64,000 nucleotides of DNA, taken from contig NZ_JH378831.1 in NCBI RefSeq assembly GCF_000235445.1, positions 213,312 through 277,311 on the forward strand. The letters are read 5' to 3'. The notes below the pieces were generated by a model. That model was not told the origin of the DNA. It did no database searches and saw only the letters and a program-made list of their open reading frames with translations. Each line of letters opens with the position of its first letter. Positions within the stretch are counted from its first letter, which is position 1. Below are positions 25,606 to 34,978 of this stretch, in pieces. The stretch is from Johnsonella ignava ATCC 51276. GTDB lineage: Bacteria; Bacillota; Clostridia; Lachnospirales; Lachnospiraceae. Position numbers and translations under genes: made by a program.

Positions 25606-26616
25606 TTAACCATTTTTCCTGGCAGCAAAAGCTTTAGTAAGCTCAGGAACTATCTCATTAAGATTTCCCACTATACCGTAATCAGCTACACTGAATATAG
25701 GAGCATCAGGATCTTTATTAATTGCTATAACAGTATCTGAAGCACTGATTCCTGCAAGATGCTGTATAGCACCTGATATACCTATTGCAAAGTAAAGCTT
25801 CGGAGCAACAGTCTTTCCCGACTGTCCTACCTGATGTACTTGAGGCATCCATCCGGCATCAACTACTGCACGGCTGCAGCCTACAACTCCGCCAAGTACT
25901 TTTGCAAGCTCTTCAATAATTGCAAAATTTTCTGCGGAACCCACACCACGTCCGCCTGAAACTATAATTTCAGCCTCATCAAGTGCAACACCGCCTGCAA
26001 TCTCCTCAACACGATCTATAAGACGTGTACGTATCTTATCTTTTGCAAAGTGGATTTCCTCTTTTATAATTTCGCCTGTACGGCTCTCATCATAAGGATT
26101 TTTCTTAAATACTCCCGGGCGTACGGTACCCATCTGCGGACGATGATCAGGGCACATTATATTTGCCATAAGATTACCGCCGAATGTAGGTCTGGTCCAT
26201 ACTATAACACCTGTGTCCTCATCAATTGATATATCAGTACAGTCAGCAGTAAGTCCTGTCTGAAGCCTGCATGCAACCCTAGGTCCAACATCACGACCGT
26301 TATGTGTCGCACCTATCATAAATGCCTCAGGTTTATATTTCTCAACAAGTTCGGTAAGTGCCGCAGCATATGCATCTGTTGAAAATTCTTCATATTCATC
26401 CGAATCAACCAAAATTGCCGAATCAGCACCATAACATATAGCATCTTTAGCAGCCTTTTCAACATTCTTTCCAAGTACAACCGCAATCAGACCGCACTTT
26501 TTCTCATCAGCAAGCTTCCTCGCAACACTTAAAAGCTCATAGCCGACATTTTTTACTTTTCCATGTTCAGATTCTATAAAAACCCAAATATTTTTATAAT
26601 CACTAAGATTAGCCAT
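25606..26616 (-). CDS. electron transfer flavoprotein alpha subunit (LctC-like)
   Basis: The 336-residue EtfA has an N-terminal domain with IGATHNGRDVGPRVACRL and the C-terminal FAD-binding domain GGRGVGSAENFAII, QVGQSGKTVAPKLYFAIGIS, GISASDTVIAINKDPDAPIF. It lacks the extra ferredoxin domain found in some LctC proteins. It forms the Etf heterodimer with the gene 16 bp upstream and, with the FAD dehydrogenase before that, resembles the confurcating lactate dehydrogenase LctBCD of acetogens. Confidence 0.92.
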   Translation of the reverse strand: MANLSDYKNIWVFIESEHGKVKNVGYELLSVARKLADEKKCGLIAVVLGKNVEKAAKDAICYGADSAILVDSDEYEEFSTDAYAAALTELVEKYKPEAFMIGATHNGRDVGPRVACRLQTGLTADCTDISIDEDTGVIVWTRPTFGGNLMANIMCPDHRPQMGTVRPGVFKKNPYDESRTGEIIKEEIHFAKDKIRTRLIDRVEEIAGGVALDEAEIIVSGGRGVGSAENFAIIEELAKVLGGVVGCSRAVVDAGWMPQVHQVGQSGKTVAPKLYFAIGISGAIQHLAGISASDTVIAINKDPDAPIFSVADYGIVGNLNEIVPELTKAFAARKNG

Positions 26617-26632
26617 TTTTAAATAATTCCTC

Positions 26633-27436
26633 CTACACTAATTTTGCTTCATGCATAATATCTGCAAGTTTTACTGCCGATTCATCAGCGGCAAGCCCCT
26701 TAAGTATTACTCCGTCCTTTGTATTTACAGGAGTATAAGTCTTTTTAACCTTAGTAGGAGAACCCTTTATTCCGCATTTTGAATAGTCAAGCATTGAAAG
26801 ATCTTCTTCTGAGAGAACCTTAATCTCTTTCTTTTTTGCTGCAAGCTTACTCTTTAAAGTAGGATATCTCGGCTCATAAGGAAGCCTTACAACTGTAACA
26901 AGTGCCGGGAGATTAACGCCTATTACATCATAGCCGTTTTCACCCTCTCTCTTAACATGTATTTCACCATTTTCTTCCAATACGTCAAGTGCATATGTAA
27001 CCTGCGGTATATCAAGACATTCCGCAACCTGCGGTCCAACCTGTGATGTATCACCGTCAATTGCCTGTTTCCCGCAAAGTATAAGGTCAAATTTAAGATT
27101 TTCTCTTTCTTCCACAAGTTTTATAGCTTCTGAAATTATATAACCTGTTGCAAGTGTATCTGAGCCTCCAAAGCTCTTTCCCGATATAAGATATCCCTCA
27201 TCAGCACCTACTGAAAGGCAGGTCATTATGGCTTCCTCAGCCTGTTTCGGTCCCATAGAAAGTACTATAACTTTTCCGCCGACCTTCTCAACAAGCCTTA
27301 CGCCTACTTCAAGTGCATAGGTATCAAACGGATTTACTATACTGGGTACTCCTGCACGCACAAGATTATGTGTAACCGGATCTATCTTAATCTCATTGGT
27401 ATCAGGTACCTGTTTAATGCAAACACAAATATTCAA
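26633..27436 (-). CDS. electron transfer flavoprotein beta subunit (LctB-like)
   Basis: The 267-residue EtfB starts MNICVCIKQVPDTNEIKIDP, with the nucleotide-binding VIVLSMGPKQAEEAIMTCLS and the signature LILCGKQAIDGDTSQVGPQVAE. The residues following the signature fit the bifurcating group, but this needs alignment. It is encoded between the lactate dehydrogenase-type FAD protein and EtfA, with short spacers, so the three are probably one enzyme. GGAGG precedes the ATG. Confidence 0.92.
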   Translation of the reverse strand: MNICVCIKQVPDTNEIKIDPVTHNLVRAGVPSIVNPFDTYALEVGVRLVEKVGGKVIVLSMGPKQAEEAIMTCLSVGADEGYLISGKSFGGSDTLATGYIISEAIKLVEERENLKFDLILCGKQAIDGDTSQVGPQVAECLDIPQVTYALDVLEENGEIHVKREGENGYDVIGVNLPALVTVVRLPYEPRYPTLKSKLAAKKKEIKVLSEEDLSMLDYSKCGIKGSPTKVKKTYTPVNTKDGVILKGLAADESAVKLADIMHEAKLV

Positions 27437-27454
27437 TTTTTTATCCTCCTTAAA

Positions 27455-28867
27455 TTATAAACGGTGGCATACCTTGCCCGGATTTAATATCATCTTAGGA
27501 TCAAATACCTTTTTAATTCCTTCCATCAGGTTCATATTTACTTCACCTATCGATTCCGCAAGATATTTAATCTTTCCTGAACCTATTCCATGCTCGCCTG
27601 AAACAAGTCCGCCACAGTTAATTGCCTCTTTATAGATCTTTTCAAAGAAAGTATCAACTCTCTTTTTAAATTCATCCTCAGCAAGGTCATTTGAGCACTG
27701 GTATATATGAAGGTTACCGTCTCCTGCATGTCCAAATGATTTAATTACAAGACCGCATTCCTCACCGGTTTTATTTACAAATTCAAGATAATCTGCAATT
27801 TTATTTACAGGAAGTACAACATCACATTCGTCAAGAAGCTTTGTTTCTTCCATAATAGCCTCAAGGAATGATGAACGTGCAGCCCATGCATCCTTAAGCT
27901 TTGCAGGTGTGTCCGCTACAAGCACATCCATCGCTCCGGCTTCAAGTACAAGCTCACCTGCCTGTTCTATCATAGCATCAAGCTCCTCAGGAGTGTTTGC
28001 ATCAAATGTAAGAAGAAGATAAGCACCTATATCCTGACCGTTTAAACTCTTTGGAAATACTTCCTTTCCTACATATCTTTCCGATGAAAGAACAATTTCT
28101 CTCTCCATAAATTCAATAGCCTGAGGATTCATATGTGAAAGTTTAAATTTAGGAACTGTGGTAAGTGCAGTTCTGAGGTTCTCAAACGGAACTATAAGCG
28201 ATACAACATTTTTAGGCTTCGGAATAATCTTCATAGTAAGTTCTGTAATTATACCGAGTGTTCCCTCAGAGCCTATCATCAGATTAAGAAGTGAATAGCC
28301 TGATGATGTCTTTGAAACCGTTGCACCGAATTTTGTAATCTCACCTGTAGGAAGCACCACAGTCATAGCCCTTACATAATCACGGGTCGTTCCGTATTTA
28401 ACAGCTCTCATACCTCCGGCATTAGTTGCAACATTTCCGCCGACACATGCAAATTTCTCGCCCGGATCCGGAGGGAAAAGCATCCCCTTTGTAAGGCAGT
28501 CTTCTGCAAGATCATTAAGCAGTACGCCTGCCTCAATCTCAACAACAAAATTCTCAAGATCATATGACTTTATCTTATTCATCTTTGTAAGATCGATCAG
28601 TACTCCTCCGTAAAGCGGCACTGCACCGCCTACAAGACCTGTTCCTGCACCTCTTGGAGTAACAGGTATATTATTCTCATAGCAAATCTTAACTATCGCT
28701 GCAACTTCTTCAGTTGAAGTGGGAACAGCTGCAAGACCCGGCATCCTTGTACCATAAATAGGCATCTCATCTTTTGCGTAATCAGGATTTATATCATCAC
28801 CTGTATAAACCTTAGCACAAACTTTTTTGATCTTATCTACAATTTCCTGATTCAGTTCATTGTACAT
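27455..28867 (-). CDS. FAD-dependent D-lactate dehydrogenase / GlcD-type oxidase (LctD-like)
   Basis: The 470-residue protein has an FAD-binding PCMH domain (PVTPRGAGTGLVGGAVPLYG near residues 75-95; GGNVATNAGGMRAVKYG) and a C-terminal FAD-oxidase domain (KSFGHAGDGNLHIY; SGEHGIGSGKIKYL). Such proteins oxidise lactate or glycolate. Its position between a lactate permease and EtfBA points to lactate oxidation coupled to NAD reduction driven by ferredoxin (electron confurcation), as in Acetobacterium LctD. No lactate racemase gene is seen here. Confidence 0.9.
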   Translation of the reverse strand: MYNELNQEIVDKIKKVCAKVYTGDDINPDYAKDEMPIYGTRMPGLAAVPTSTEEVAAIVKICYENNIPVTPRGAGTGLVGGAVPLYGGVLIDLTKMNKIKSYDLENFVVEIEAGVLLNDLAEDCLTKGMLFPPDPGEKFACVGGNVATNAGGMRAVKYGTTRDYVRAMTVVLPTGEITKFGATVSKTSSGYSLLNLMIGSEGTLGIITELTMKIIPKPKNVVSLIVPFENLRTALTTVPKFKLSHMNPQAIEFMEREIVLSSERYVGKEVFPKSLNGQDIGAYLLLTFDANTPEELDAMIEQAGELVLEAGAMDVLVADTPAKLKDAWAARSSFLEAIMEETKLLDECDVVLPVNKIADYLEFVNKTGEECGLVIKSFGHAGDGNLHIYQCSNDLAEDEFKKRVDTFFEKIYKEAINCGGLVSGEHGIGSGKIKYLAESIGEVNMNLMEGIKKVFDPKMILNPGKVCHRL

Positions 28868-29134
28868 TGCTCAAAACCTCTCTTTCCATACATAAAATAA
28901 TCTTAAATCTATAATATAGGCAGATATATACTATGTCAAATAAATATTCATAAAAGATAAACTTACACAATATAAATATTGCCATATATTCTAAAAACAG
29001 CACCTGCCGTGTTATAAAGCATGTATTTTGCCTGAATATAAACAGCTTTCAAAATATTTAAACCTGCAAAACAGCCGGCTGTAAGTTATTTTTTAACTTC
29101 AGGCTATATATTTGGATATTAAACATACTTTCCT
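28868..29134 (-). promoter_or_regulatory. lctP-lctD intergenic region with two hairpins
   Basis: On the minus strand an AAGTTA/TAACTT hairpin is followed closely by the 12-bp palindrome ACAGCCGGCTGT (near 29,070-29,085). Neither is followed by a long T-run. They may attenuate or process the transcript between permease and dehydrogenase. No gene is seen. Confidence 0.4.
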
Positions 29135-30721
29135 TTAAATCTTAAATATAAATGATCCTGCAAGGCATATAACCCCTGCAAGCAGTGCATAAAATATAAA
29201 ATATTTAAACACTGCACCTAAAACCTTGCTTTCAGAACCGACCTCATTTACCGCACCCGTTCCTATGGCTATGCCCTGCGGGCATACCATCTTTCCTATA
29301 CCTGCACCAAATACATTGGCAGCAGTAATCCAGTAGACATTTAAGCCCAGCTGCTGGGCGGTCTCTTTTTGAAGTTCTCCGAAAAGAACACAGGTTGATG
29401 TACCTGAACCCGTTATAAATGCTCCTAAAACTCCTATAAGCGGTGAAACAAACGGATATACCGGACCGGTAGCTTTAACAAGCATCTCGGCTATGTCCTT
29501 TATCATACCGCTGTAAGTCATTATCTTTGCTATTGCAAGCACTGCACATATAGTAACTATAGTTTTCCAGTATTTCTTTAATGTGCCGCAAAATACTCCA
29601 ATTATATCGGCAATTCCTGCACCCTGTATAATTCCACCTATAAATGCGGAAATAAAAATCATAACACCGGGTGTATTTATCCATGAGAAAGCCAGCGGCT
29701 TACCGCCCTCTCCCGGATAAATAAGAAAAGAAGACTTAATAGGTTTTATAAGATTGTTTATAGGCGGACATATGGTTGAAGTAAGTGTCAGCAATATAAA
29801 TATAAGTATAAACGGTGCCCATGCTTTAACACCTTCTTTTGGAGTTATACTTACCTTTGCAGCAGAGCTGCTTTTTTGATTTTTTAAATCTCCCTGTCCG
29901 GATGTTTCAATTAAATATTCCTTATCTGAATCAGTCTTAAATATCCTTGAAGCGGCAATCATACATAATATGGAACATATAGAACCTATTATATCAGGAA
30001 GTTCAGGTCCGAGATACCTTGCTACAAAGAACCATGGAAGTGTAAATGACAATGATGCGGTTAAAAGCATAGGAAGCATGCCTTTAAATGCTTTTTTTCC
30101 CCCTCCTATTATATATACCATTATAAATGGTGATATAAATGTAAGTATACACTGTATAAGTGCAATATAGCCTGCCATTGTTATATGTTCAAGATCAGTT
30201 ACGGTTGAAAGCACGGTTGTCGGTACACCTACTGAACCGAAAGCGGTCGGTGTAGAGTTTACCACAAGGCATGCAACAACTGCGTTTATAGGATTCATAC
30301 CTATACCGGCAAGCATTGAAGCCGGTATTGCAACAGCGGTTCCAAATCCTGCCATACCTTCCATAAAATTGCCGAATCCCCAGCCTATTATAAGTGTAAG
30401 TACTCTTTTATCATTTGATATACCGGCAAGCATTTTTTTAATCTGCTCCATTGCACCGGTTTTAAGTGTAAGGTTGTAGGTGAAAAGTGCGGCAACTATA
30501 ACGAGGCATATGGGCCAAAGTGCATTTAAAGAGCCTTCCAATGCGGCGGCAGCCGTATTTACAGGTGAAAGCTTCCAAATAGCAAGTGCCAGCACAGCCG
30601 TGATTGCCAAAGCAGACAGACATGCCGTATGACTCGGCATTTTTAAGCGACTTAAAGCTACGATCAGCCAGATTATAGGCAGCATTGCCAAAAGAAATTT
30701 TACAAGCATCATAGGGATCAT
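29135..30721 (-). CDS. lctP: L-lactate permease (LctP family)
   Basis: The 528-residue protein with about 12-13 membrane helices matches the LctP/LldP family: IGWGFGNFMEGMAGFGTAVAIPAS near residue 115, VACLVVNSTPTAFGSVGVP around 150, and a C-terminal GSGTSTCVLFGELQ with NVFGAGIGKMVCPQGIAIG. It imports lactate with protons and leads the lactate operon. GAAGGAGG precedes the start. Confidence 0.93.
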   Translation of the reverse strand: MIPMMLVKFLLAMLPIIWLIVALSRLKMPSHTACLSALAITAVLALAIWKLSPVNTAAAALEGSLNALWPICLVIVAALFTYNLTLKTGAMEQIKKMLAGISNDKRVLTLIIGWGFGNFMEGMAGFGTAVAIPASMLAGIGMNPINAVVACLVVNSTPTAFGSVGVPTTVLSTVTDLEHITMAGYIALIQCILTFISPFIMVYIIGGGKKAFKGMLPMLLTASLSFTLPWFFVARYLGPELPDIIGSICSILCMIAASRIFKTDSDKEYLIETSGQGDLKNQKSSSAAKVSITPKEGVKAWAPFILIFILLTLTSTICPPINNLIKPIKSSFLIYPGEGGKPLAFSWINTPGVMIFISAFIGGIIQGAGIADIIGVFCGTLKKYWKTIVTICAVLAIAKIMTYSGMIKDIAEMLVKATGPVYPFVSPLIGVLGAFITGSGTSTCVLFGELQKETAQQLGLNVYWITAANVFGAGIGKMVCPQGIAIGTGAVNEVGSESKVLGAVFKYFIFYALLAGVICLAGSFIFKI

Positions 30722-30917
30722 AATATAAAAATTCCTCCTTCATTCATTTAAACAATATCAAGAAATAAACAATATCAACAAAGAATAGTATCTAGAAAAA
30801 TCCGTTTATATTAAGTTATTTTTTTAACTAATTTTATATCTACATAGAAGTACACTTTGTTTAATAATTATTTACAATGTATGTTTCAGTGAAATATGGC
30901 CCATAAGTCTTATACAT

Positions 30918-30946
30918 TTTATATATTAAACTCCTTTTTTTGTCAA
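30918..30946 (-). promoter_or_regulatory. sigma-A promoter of the lactate operon
   Basis: On the minus strand TTGACA (30946-30941), a 17-bp spacer and TATAAA (30923-30918) lie about 200 bp before lctP. A TATGG.CCATA inverted repeat (30894-30904) sits near the expected start of transcription and may be an operator. Confidence 0.75.
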
Positions 30947-31206
30947 TAGTTTTCTAAGTCATTTTATGATTTTAATAATACGGATTTTTTATTTTATACT
31001 CAAATAGGGGTTTAAATATAGCAAAAAAATAACAGTTTTATATAAATCCTATATATTATGCAGATTATTAAAATTAAATACCGTAATTTAAGTTAGTATG
31101 TGAATTATTCTTAATACACAAAGATATGGCTGCAAATATATAGCAACATATTATTGCAGCTTTTAATTTATTTTATTTATATTATTTTTTAAAATGATTA
31201 ATAATA
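30947..31206. other. intergenic, AT-rich
   Basis: No gene is seen. A GCTGCAA/TTGCAGC stem with a T-rich 3-prime side lies at about 31,130-31,165, possibly a second terminator-like structure. Confidence 0.4.
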
Positions 31207-31208
31207 AA

Positions 31209-31235
31209 AAAAGCAAGCCGTGCAGCCTGCTTCTT
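31209..31235 (-). terminator. terminator of the acyl-CoA dehydrogenase gene
   Basis: On the minus strand an AAGCAGGC/GGCTTGCTT-type stem with two wobble pairs is followed by TTTTTTT, 24 bp after the stop. Confidence 0.8.
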
Positions 31236-31258
31236 TTAATTATTAATCTTTAAGATTT

Positions 31259-32395
31259 TTATTTTCCTATAACATGATTTGCTATAACTATCCTTTGAAT
31301 CTCATTTGTACCTTCAAATATCTGGAATATCTTTGCATCCCTGTACAGTTTTTCTACCGGATATTCTCTTGAATACCCATAACCTCCGAATATCTGCACT
31401 GCCTCGCTTGTAACCTCAACAAGCATATCTGAAGCATAGCATTTTGCAATTGCGGAATCAAGACCGTACGGTATCCCTGCATCCATCTTATTAAGCGTAT
31501 TTGCTACCATCTGCCTTGCAGTTTCAATCTTTATAGCCATATCAGCTATCTTAAATTGAATAACCTGATTTTTTATTATAGGCTTACCGAATTGAATTCT
31601 TTCCTTTGCATAAGCTATCGCTTCTTCCATAGCCCTCTGTGCTACACCGACTGCCATGCAACCTACCCATGTTCTAGCCTGATCAAGTGTCTGCATCGCA
31701 ATTTTAAATCCCTGACCCTCTTTGCCAAGTAAATTTTCCGCCGGTATCCTGCAGTCTTCAAGAACCACATCACAGGTATGTGAACCTCTTATACCCATCT
31801 TATCCTCATCTTTTCCAGTACTGAGCCCGGGAGTACCTTTCTCAACAAAAAACATTGATATTCCCTTTACTCCGGCTGATTTATCAGTCATAGCCGTGAT
31901 ACAGAAAAAATCGGCAGCAGGAGCATTTGTTATAAAGCATTTCCTGCCGTTTAATATATAGCTGTCTCCGTCTTTAACCGCAGTAGCTCTGCCTGCACTG
32001 GCATCAGAACCCGCATCAGGTTCAGTAAGTGCAAATGCACCCATCTTTCCGTCAAGTACAAGTTCACACAATTTCTTTTTCTGCTCCTGACTTCCTGCAA
32101 TAAGTACGGGCTTCATAGCAAGGCTGGTTGCGGACATAGTTACTGCAAATCCGGCATCCGCCTTTGCCATCTCCTCCAAAAGAGCAGCAATATCAATCCT
32201 TGAAAGACCTATACCGCCGTATTCTTCAGGAACCTCAAGTGCTGTATATCCAAGCTCTCTCGCTTTATTATACATATCTTCAGCCCACTCTCCGGTTCTG
32301 TCATATTCCTTTGCCTGCTCCCTTACCTCCTTATCACAAAAATTTTTAATGTCTCCCAGTAAGTCCTTTGCATCATCTGAAATTATATAACCCAA
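31259..32395 (-). CDS. acyl-CoA dehydrogenase, short-chain type
   Basis: I choose TTG 32393-32395 because AAGGAGG lies eight bases upstream and the resulting 378 residues match the family length; the frame to 32452 adds 19 unlikely residues. Motifs include FALTEPDAGSDASAGRATAV (FAD/substrate loop), QTLDQARTWVGCMAVGVAQR, GGYGYSREYPVEKLYRDAKI and the catalytic Glu region QIFEGTNEIQR. It resembles butyryl-CoA dehydrogenase but lies alone, not with thl/crt/hbd. The Etf genes 4 kb away are in the lactate operon. Confidence 0.9.
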   Translation of the reverse strand: MGYIISDDAKDLLGDIKNFCDKEVREQAKEYDRTGEWAEDMYNKARELGYTALEVPEEYGGIGLSRIDIAALLEEMAKADAGFAVTMSATSLAMKPVLIAGSQEQKKKLCELVLDGKMGAFALTEPDAGSDASAGRATAVKDGDSYILNGRKCFITNAPAADFFCITAMTDKSAGVKGISMFFVEKGTPGLSTGKDEDKMGIRGSHTCDVVLEDCRIPAENLLGKEGQGFKIAMQTLDQARTWVGCMAVGVAQRAMEEAIAYAKERIQFGKPIIKNQVIQFKIADMAIKIETARQMVANTLNKMDAGIPYGLDSAIAKCYASDMLVEVTSEAVQIFGGYGYSREYPVEKLYRDAKIFQIFEGTNEIQRIVIANHVIGK

Positions 32396-32462
32396 AGTAA
32401 TGCCTCCTTTATAATGATATTTTTTAAACAAAAGTTTTTGAGTTGATTCCACTGTTTAAATG

Positions 32463-32508
32463 TAGAAAAACACCAAAAACTTATTGTATTATGGTGCTTT
32501 TCTACTAA
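32463..32508 (-). terminator. hairpin between htpG and the acyl-CoA dehydrogenase
   Basis: On the minus strand TAGAAAAGCACCA pairs with TGGTGTTTTTCTA around a long loop, 70 bp after the htpG stop. The T-run lies within the 3-prime arm. Confidence 0.6.
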
Positions 32509-32574
32509 TAATATACTATTTATTTAATTTTAACAAGTAGAATTATATTTTTTTATAAAATTAATATCAGATTT

Positions 32575-34704
32575 TTAAATCATTCCCATAAGTTTATTGC
32601 TTCTTTCTACAAAGCTTGCCATTCTTTCCGGTGAAAGGTTTCCCTGTGCAAGTCCTGCCAAGTCATAAAGCTGTTTACATATAAGCTCATTATTATCACC
32701 TTCAGGATTTTTAAGAAGTTTTTTTACAAGCTCATGTTTTGAATTAAGCACCAGTGTTTCATCATTATTTGAAAACATCGAGGCATCCATACCCGGCATG
32801 GCATACTGCTTCATCATCTCCTGCATCCTTCTGCCCTCTTCCGATATAAGAAGCACGGAAGCCGTATTTTCATTTTTAAGCGGACTTATTTCGACTTTAA
32901 TTTTATCATTTTCAAGTACCTTTTTAAAGACCTCACAGAGTTTGTCATATGATTCTTTTTCAGCCTCGTCCGTATCCTGTGCCTCTCTCATCTCATCACT
33001 TATATCGGAATCTATTCTTAAAAATTTAAGACCTTCATTTTTCATCTCAAGTTGTGCAATAAAAGGCATATCTATATTATGAGGAAGTATAACTGCATCT
33101 TTTTGGGCTTCTTTGAATAAATTAATATATTGACTCTGCATATTTATATCATTTACATAATATATCTTATTTTCTTTTTTATCAGACTCTTTATTCTCCT
33201 GAGTCCCGGAATCAGTTGCGGCATCTGAAACCTTGGAACCGGAAGCCTCATCTGCCGCAGCTGTATCAGCCGTATCCTGCGAATCACTGTCCTCAGCCTT
33301 GTTTTCTCCCTGAACATCAGCCTTTTTATCATTTATAAGTTCATCAAGCGTAAGATATTTTGAATTAATATCTTTAAAGAGTATTGACGGCATTACTTTC
33401 TCACCAAATTTATCATCCTTGAGATAACCGAATTTTATAAATGGTGCTATATCATCCCAATATTTTTCATATTTTTCACGTTCCGTATTACAAAGTCCGT
33501 TAAGCTTATCAGCAACCTTTTTAGATATATAATCAGATATTTTCTTTACAAATCCGTCATTTTGGAGTGCAGACCTTGAAACATTAAGAGGCAGATCAGG
33601 GCAGTCTATGACGCCTTTAAGAAGCATTAAAAATTCAGGTATTACCTCTTTTATATTATCGGCGATAAACACTTGATTGTTGTAAAGTTTTATAGTGCCC
33701 TCTATTGACTCATATTCCATATTGATTTTTGGAAAATACAATATTCCCTTAAGATTAAACGGATAATCCATATTGAGGTGAATCCAAAAAAGCGGTTCCT
33801 TATAATCCTTAAATACTTTTCTGTAAAAATCCTTATATTCATCCTCAGTACACTCATTCGGATGTTTTGCCCAAAGCGGGTGATTATCATTTATAGGCAC
33901 CGGTCGTGCCTTTATTTTTACTTTTTCTTTTGCAGGTTCTATCTCTACGGTTTCAGTACTTCCGTCATCTTTTTTCTTTTCTTCGGTTTTTGCAGGTTCT
34001 ACTATATTTTCAATTACGGTATCGCTTTCAAGCAGCTCATCTTTTTCTATTAGCTGCGTCTTTTCCTCTGCATCAATGTCATTTAAAAATATTTCAAAGG
34101 GCATAAATGAACAGTATTTTTGAAGAACCTCACGAACTCTGTATTCATTTGCAAATTCATAGCTGTTATCATTTAAATGCAGGGTTATCTGTGTACCTCT
34201 CTCTGTTCTGGTACCGTCCTCCATCTCATATTCAGCACCGCCTTCACTGCTCCAGTGTACCGCAGTGCCATCTTTTTTATATGTAAGTGTATCTATCTCT
34301 ACTTTATCCGCAACCATAAAGGCTGAATAAAAACCGAGACCAAAATGCCCTATTATCTGATCTTCATTTGCCTTATCCTTATACTTTTCAAGGAAATCAC
34401 GTGCACCTGAAAAAGCTATCTGATTTATATATTCTTCAACTTCTTCGTAGGTCATCCCTATACCATTATCTGTAAATTTAATTGTTTTTGATTTTGGACT
34501 TACTTCTACAATTATTTTATATTTTTCATCGGCAGGTTCATTAAATTCACCTATAAGTGCAAGTTTTTTCAGCTTGGTTATGGCATCACTTGAGTTTGAT
34601 ATCATCTCCCTTACAAATATATCATGGTCTGAATAAAGCCATTTTTTTATTATTGGAAACAAGTTTTCACTGTGTATAGAAAGATTACCTTTCTTCTTCG
34701 TCAT
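32575..34704 (-). CDS. htpG: Hsp90 chaperone HtpG with long acidic insertions
   Basis: The 709-residue protein has the GHKL ATPase N-domain (NSSDAITKLKKL, DNGIGM, IGHFGLGFYSAFMVADKVE), the middle domain (KGVIDCPDLPLNVSRSALQ) and the C-domain. It is longer than the usual bacterial HtpG of about 620-640 residues because of a charged segment at about 215-265 (EPAKTEEKKKDDGSTETVEI) and an acidic Ser/Ala/Asp segment at about 460-512. The middle-domain end is otherwise normal. The CIRCE-controlled methyltransferase gene lies upstream. Confidence 0.93.
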   Translation of the reverse strand: MTKKKGNLSIHSENLFPIIKKWLYSDHDIFVREMISNSSDAITKLKKLALIGEFNEPADEKYKIIVEVSPKSKTIKFTDNGIGMTYEEVEEYINQIAFSGARDFLEKYKDKANEDQIIGHFGLGFYSAFMVADKVEIDTLTYKKDGTAVHWSSEGGAEYEMEDGTRTERGTQITLHLNDNSYEFANEYRVREVLQKYCSFMPFEIFLNDIDAEEKTQLIEKDELLESDTVIENIVEPAKTEEKKKDDGSTETVEIEPAKEKVKIKARPVPINDNHPLWAKHPNECTEDEYKDFYRKVFKDYKEPLFWIHLNMDYPFNLKGILYFPKINMEYESIEGTIKLYNNQVFIADNIKEVIPEFLMLLKGVIDCPDLPLNVSRSALQNDGFVKKISDYISKKVADKLNGLCNTEREKYEKYWDDIAPFIKFGYLKDDKFGEKVMPSILFKDINSKYLTLDELINDKKADVQGENKAEDSDSQDTADTAAADEASGSKVSDAATDSGTQENKESDKKENKIYYVNDINMQSQYINLFKEAQKDAVILPHNIDMPFIAQLEMKNEGLKFLRIDSDISDEMREAQDTDEAEKESYDKLCEVFKKVLENDKIKVEISPLKNENTASVLLISEEGRRMQEMMKQYAMPGMDASMFSNNDETLVLNSKHELVKKLLKNPEGDNNELICKQLYDLAGLAQGNLSPERMASFVERSNKLMGMI

Positions 34705-34789
34705 ATTATTTACCTCTTTCTTTTATATTTATAATATTAATTTGCAACATAAGTTTAATCACAGGTAACATTTTTATAATTACTTAAAA

Positions 34790-34814
34790 CCGGGAAGCTT
34801 TGTCTTATTCCCGG
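34790..34814 (-). terminator. hairpin after the methyltransferase gene
   Basis: On the minus strand CCGGGAA and TTCCCGG form a 7-bp stem followed by TTTTAAG. It is weak, so some read-through into htpG is likely. Confidence 0.55.
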
Positions 34815-34978
34815 CACAAAAGTATATCAGGGGTATAAATACGGCAATTTAAAATTTCGACATTTCTTTAATCTGATTTAATATAAGTCTGAGTCAGGCT
34901 CTTATAATACCCTTCTCAGTGCAGATCAAATTTAAAATATACCGTAAAGAATAATTATAAACACAGCTGATAGCTATG

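Noticed and set aside
31259..32452. 397-residue start of the acyl-CoA dehydrogenase
   Set aside because: The upstream 19 residues do not fit the family and have no ribosome site. TTG 32395 follows AAGGAGG.
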